Source: Pictodentalium vernedei (taxonomy: Eukaryota > Mollusca > Scaphopoda > Dentaliida > Dentaliidae). Taken from it: a DNA stretch of 64,000 nucleotides. The notes under the pieces are model-generated. The model saw nothing but the letters and a program-made list of their open reading frames with translations. It ran no database searches and had not been told where the DNA came from. The DNA lies in NCBI GenBank assembly GCA_031216915.1, contig CM062289.1, positions 62,937,741 through 63,001,740 of the forward strand. Reading direction: 5' to 3'. Position numbers and translations under genes: made by a program. Each line of letters starts with the position of its first letter. Position 1 is the stretch's first letter. Below are positions 61,963-64,000 of this stretch, piece by piece.

Positions 61963-62275
61963 GTATGTATATTAAAATACAGAATTTGGTATGATTGCTG
62001 ACTTTTAACCAAATAATTTTATGGTTAATATGAACCCTGCTCATTTTATTTATGAATCATTATGTCTGTCGATCTGTTTGGCTTGTTGGCTCTCCATGAC
62101 CTTGTCAACACAAATTCTACAGTTGACCGACATAATGGACGTCAACTGGGCAAGTGCTAGAGGCCACTATCAAGGCTCTATTGAAAAGTGGCTTTACTTA
62201 CTGTATGCATTTGCTTGATGTTTGCTCAGTAGTAGAAGAAAAATGTCTTATATAAGGCCTACAAAAATTAAAAAT
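61963..62275. other. Start of the next LRRC45 intron
   Basis: Donor GTATGT, then AT-rich DNA with no recognised repeat until the DIRS-like end. Confidence 0.5.
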
Positions 62276-64000
62276 TTGTATTTTTATACTGTACCAATGA
62301 CCCAGACATAGCTGGTGCTAACTCTTAAAATATAGGGCCAAACACAAATTTTGCCCCCCAATCCCCAAAATTTGCATCTAAAACTAAAGAAAACATGTCC
62401 TGAGAGGCCCTCCACACTTCGCCCCTACTGCGCATGCGCAGTGTCAAGGACGTTCCGAAATTGGCGCCATTTATCATTCTAAGTTTGGCCCTTCATCAGT
62501 TAACATCTGACTGATCTTTGTGCTTTTAAATCTCAGTTTAAATGATGCCAGACACATAAATATTAGTGAAATGGTGATTCTAAGGAGGATAGAAAAGGAG
62601 GAGAGGAAAAGAATGTGTGACAGAATATTATCAGGGCTGTAACTTAAAATTTTTTAATGAAATTATGTTAAGTTACCTATTTTCAAGGCAGCAGCCATTT
62701 TGTTGTCATTCTGATTATTTAGTTACACTGTTTTTACAAGTGTTTTTCCTCTCTCCCTGTCCTTTAAGTTCCCCCTTGCTATTCTCCCATGCTTTTGGCA
62801 TAATTTCTGTAATTATTATTACTAAAATTTCTTGGGAGTTTAGCTGAATAACAGAATGAATTCTGTTCTTTCCCCATGTTTACGTCTTCACCTACGGGTG
62901 GTTAGGCGTTGTGTTCTGCATCTACCATCTGATGTTCTGCAGTTTCTTCCCTGGAAGTCTCTGTTTTGCATCAGATGGTGTATTTTTGGTAACTGATTTC
63001 GGGCCTGGGTGCCTGGAGTCTTATTTTAGTGTTTTTACACTCATTGTTTACATTTACAACAGCCCTCTGTGTGAGGGGGGGATTTCTAAATAATAAAAAT
63101 CTTTATGTTATTTCAATCATAACTAGATACATTATTATTGTTCGTAAGTGTTGAATAAATTGTTTGAAATATTTTTAAAATTTTTGTCCACACTTAGGCT
63201 TGGGATCCATTGGGGCTCAACGTTACTTTTCAGAAACTTGGGCTGTTCTGAAAAAATATTTTTTCAAAATATTTTGATTTCAATTATTTTTTCTATATTA
63301 ATGGATCATATTATTATTATGTATTTTGATTGCCAGGGGTTAGTGCGAGTACCAGGACTTGTTTTCTTTTCACATTGAAAGGATATTGATCAATTGTTTT
63401 AAGATGAAGTCTTCCTCTGACCTTATTATCATTCTATATGTGGTCAGTGTACTCGCATTAACTCCGGTTCTGTATCGTATGATTTCGATGACAATATGGG
63501 AAGCGTATGTCACGGTATGTTGTTGGGGATTTGGACACTCCGGTCCTTTCCCCGCAGGGTCACTCTACTTTATCAATTTCTATTTCAGACGATCAAGATT
63601 AGGGTGATGTATCTGTGATGTCTTCCAACAGTGTGCCTCCGTCGTCACAATTAATGAAGGGCTAGCGGAAAAGTGCTCATGTAATACGCCAATTGCCTAA
63701 GAGGACCCTAGTAGGTTCGACGGCCTTTGACGTCCGCTAGCTCGCCCGGTGTAGCGTCCATTCACCGAATGGTTCGGCAGCCGGGTTCGTCCGTTGCGGT
63801 CTAGAAGGAATTTTGGGGTGATGCGAGCACTATAAAATTAACTTAATGCACACCCAGTGACGGCGGATCGGAGGGAGAACGGAGGAAGCCTTTTAGTCCG
63901 GTTCATAGCTCGTTCCGGTCCATCCGGACGGCAAGCGAGAGAGGCCCCTCTCTCGTTCAACAACATCTGGCCCCAGATGTTGTGGTACAAATGTGTCGTT
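62276..64000 (+). mobile_element. Left part of a DIRS-like element (subfamily C), cut by window edge
   Basis: ATTTTTATACTGTACCAATG, ACCCAGAC, GGGCCAAACACAAATTTTGC, CTGCGCATGCGCAG and AAATTGGCGCCA follow the family left repeat and mirror bases 1-165 of the window. The body that follows shares scattered phrases with family B (ATGCCAGACA, TTTGTCCACACTTAGGCTT). From about 63618 a broken frame (MSSNSVPPSSQLMKG, then KSAHVIRQLPKRTLVGSTAF after a stop) sits where gag would be. No enzyme region is reached. Confidence 0.6.

Noticed and set aside
61784-61962. NLR-type immune receptor or ribonuclease inhibitor exon
   Set aside because: The LRRs fit that class in general, but LEWN-LG, DLRNNQISH and the N-terminal exon fit LRRC45 much better, and no NACHT region is present.

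Overview
The window looks like intron-rich animal DNA, most likely from a marine mollusc and probably a bivalve. The evidence is a spliced metazoan gene, AT-rich long introns, several MITE families, DIRS and LINE retrotransposons, and elements with AGCTCACC or ATGCCCCC ends that are familiar from mollusc genomes. The species assignment is an inference. I see no prokaryotic genes, CRISPR array, rRNA or intact tRNA gene.

One host gene crosses the window on the plus strand. Five short exons (4691-4782, 13851-14002, 24367-24428, 40085-40155, 61784-61962) join in phase, each with AG/GT borders, and encode residues 1-185 of a protein that I recognise as LRRC45, the centrosome-linker leucine-rich-repeat protein. 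The rest of the gene lies beyond the right edge. The introns are 9.1, 10.4, 15.7 and 21.6 kb long and are almost wholly repeats. At three splice borders (exon 2 end, exon 3 start, exon 4 end) the exon edge itself belongs to a tandem array that continues into the intron.

Layout: 1-190, right end of a DIRS-like element; 446-986, hAT-type MITE; 4120-4652, Helentron-like element ending about 14 bp before the exon 1 acceptor. Intron 1: Tc1-like MITE, second hAT-type element (6669-9410) with a Helentron-like insertion, piggyBac-like and mariner-like MITEs. Intron 2: exon-edge array A, a LINE of the L1/Tx1 group (14402-19717) with 14-bp target duplications, a tRNA-type SINE, and array B. Intron 3: L2/CR1-type LINE tail (26250-27205) and an 8.9-kb non-coding DIRS-like element (28369-37282). 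Intron 4: MITEs, simple repeats, a second DIRS-like copy (46139-58708) holding a structurally complete DIRS with gag, RT-RNase H and tyrosine recombinase regions (46518-53030), then minisatellites. From 62276, the left end of another DIRS-like element runs out of the window.

The most notable system is the DIRS set. The coding element has split inverted ends, an internal complementary region, and a four-base core ATTT shared by both junctions, the unoccupied site in a sister repeat and the inferred circle junction, as expected for integration by a tyrosine recombinase. The larger family around it keeps the same architecture but has no recognisable enzyme, so it is probably a non-autonomous DIRS family moved by a partner's enzymes.
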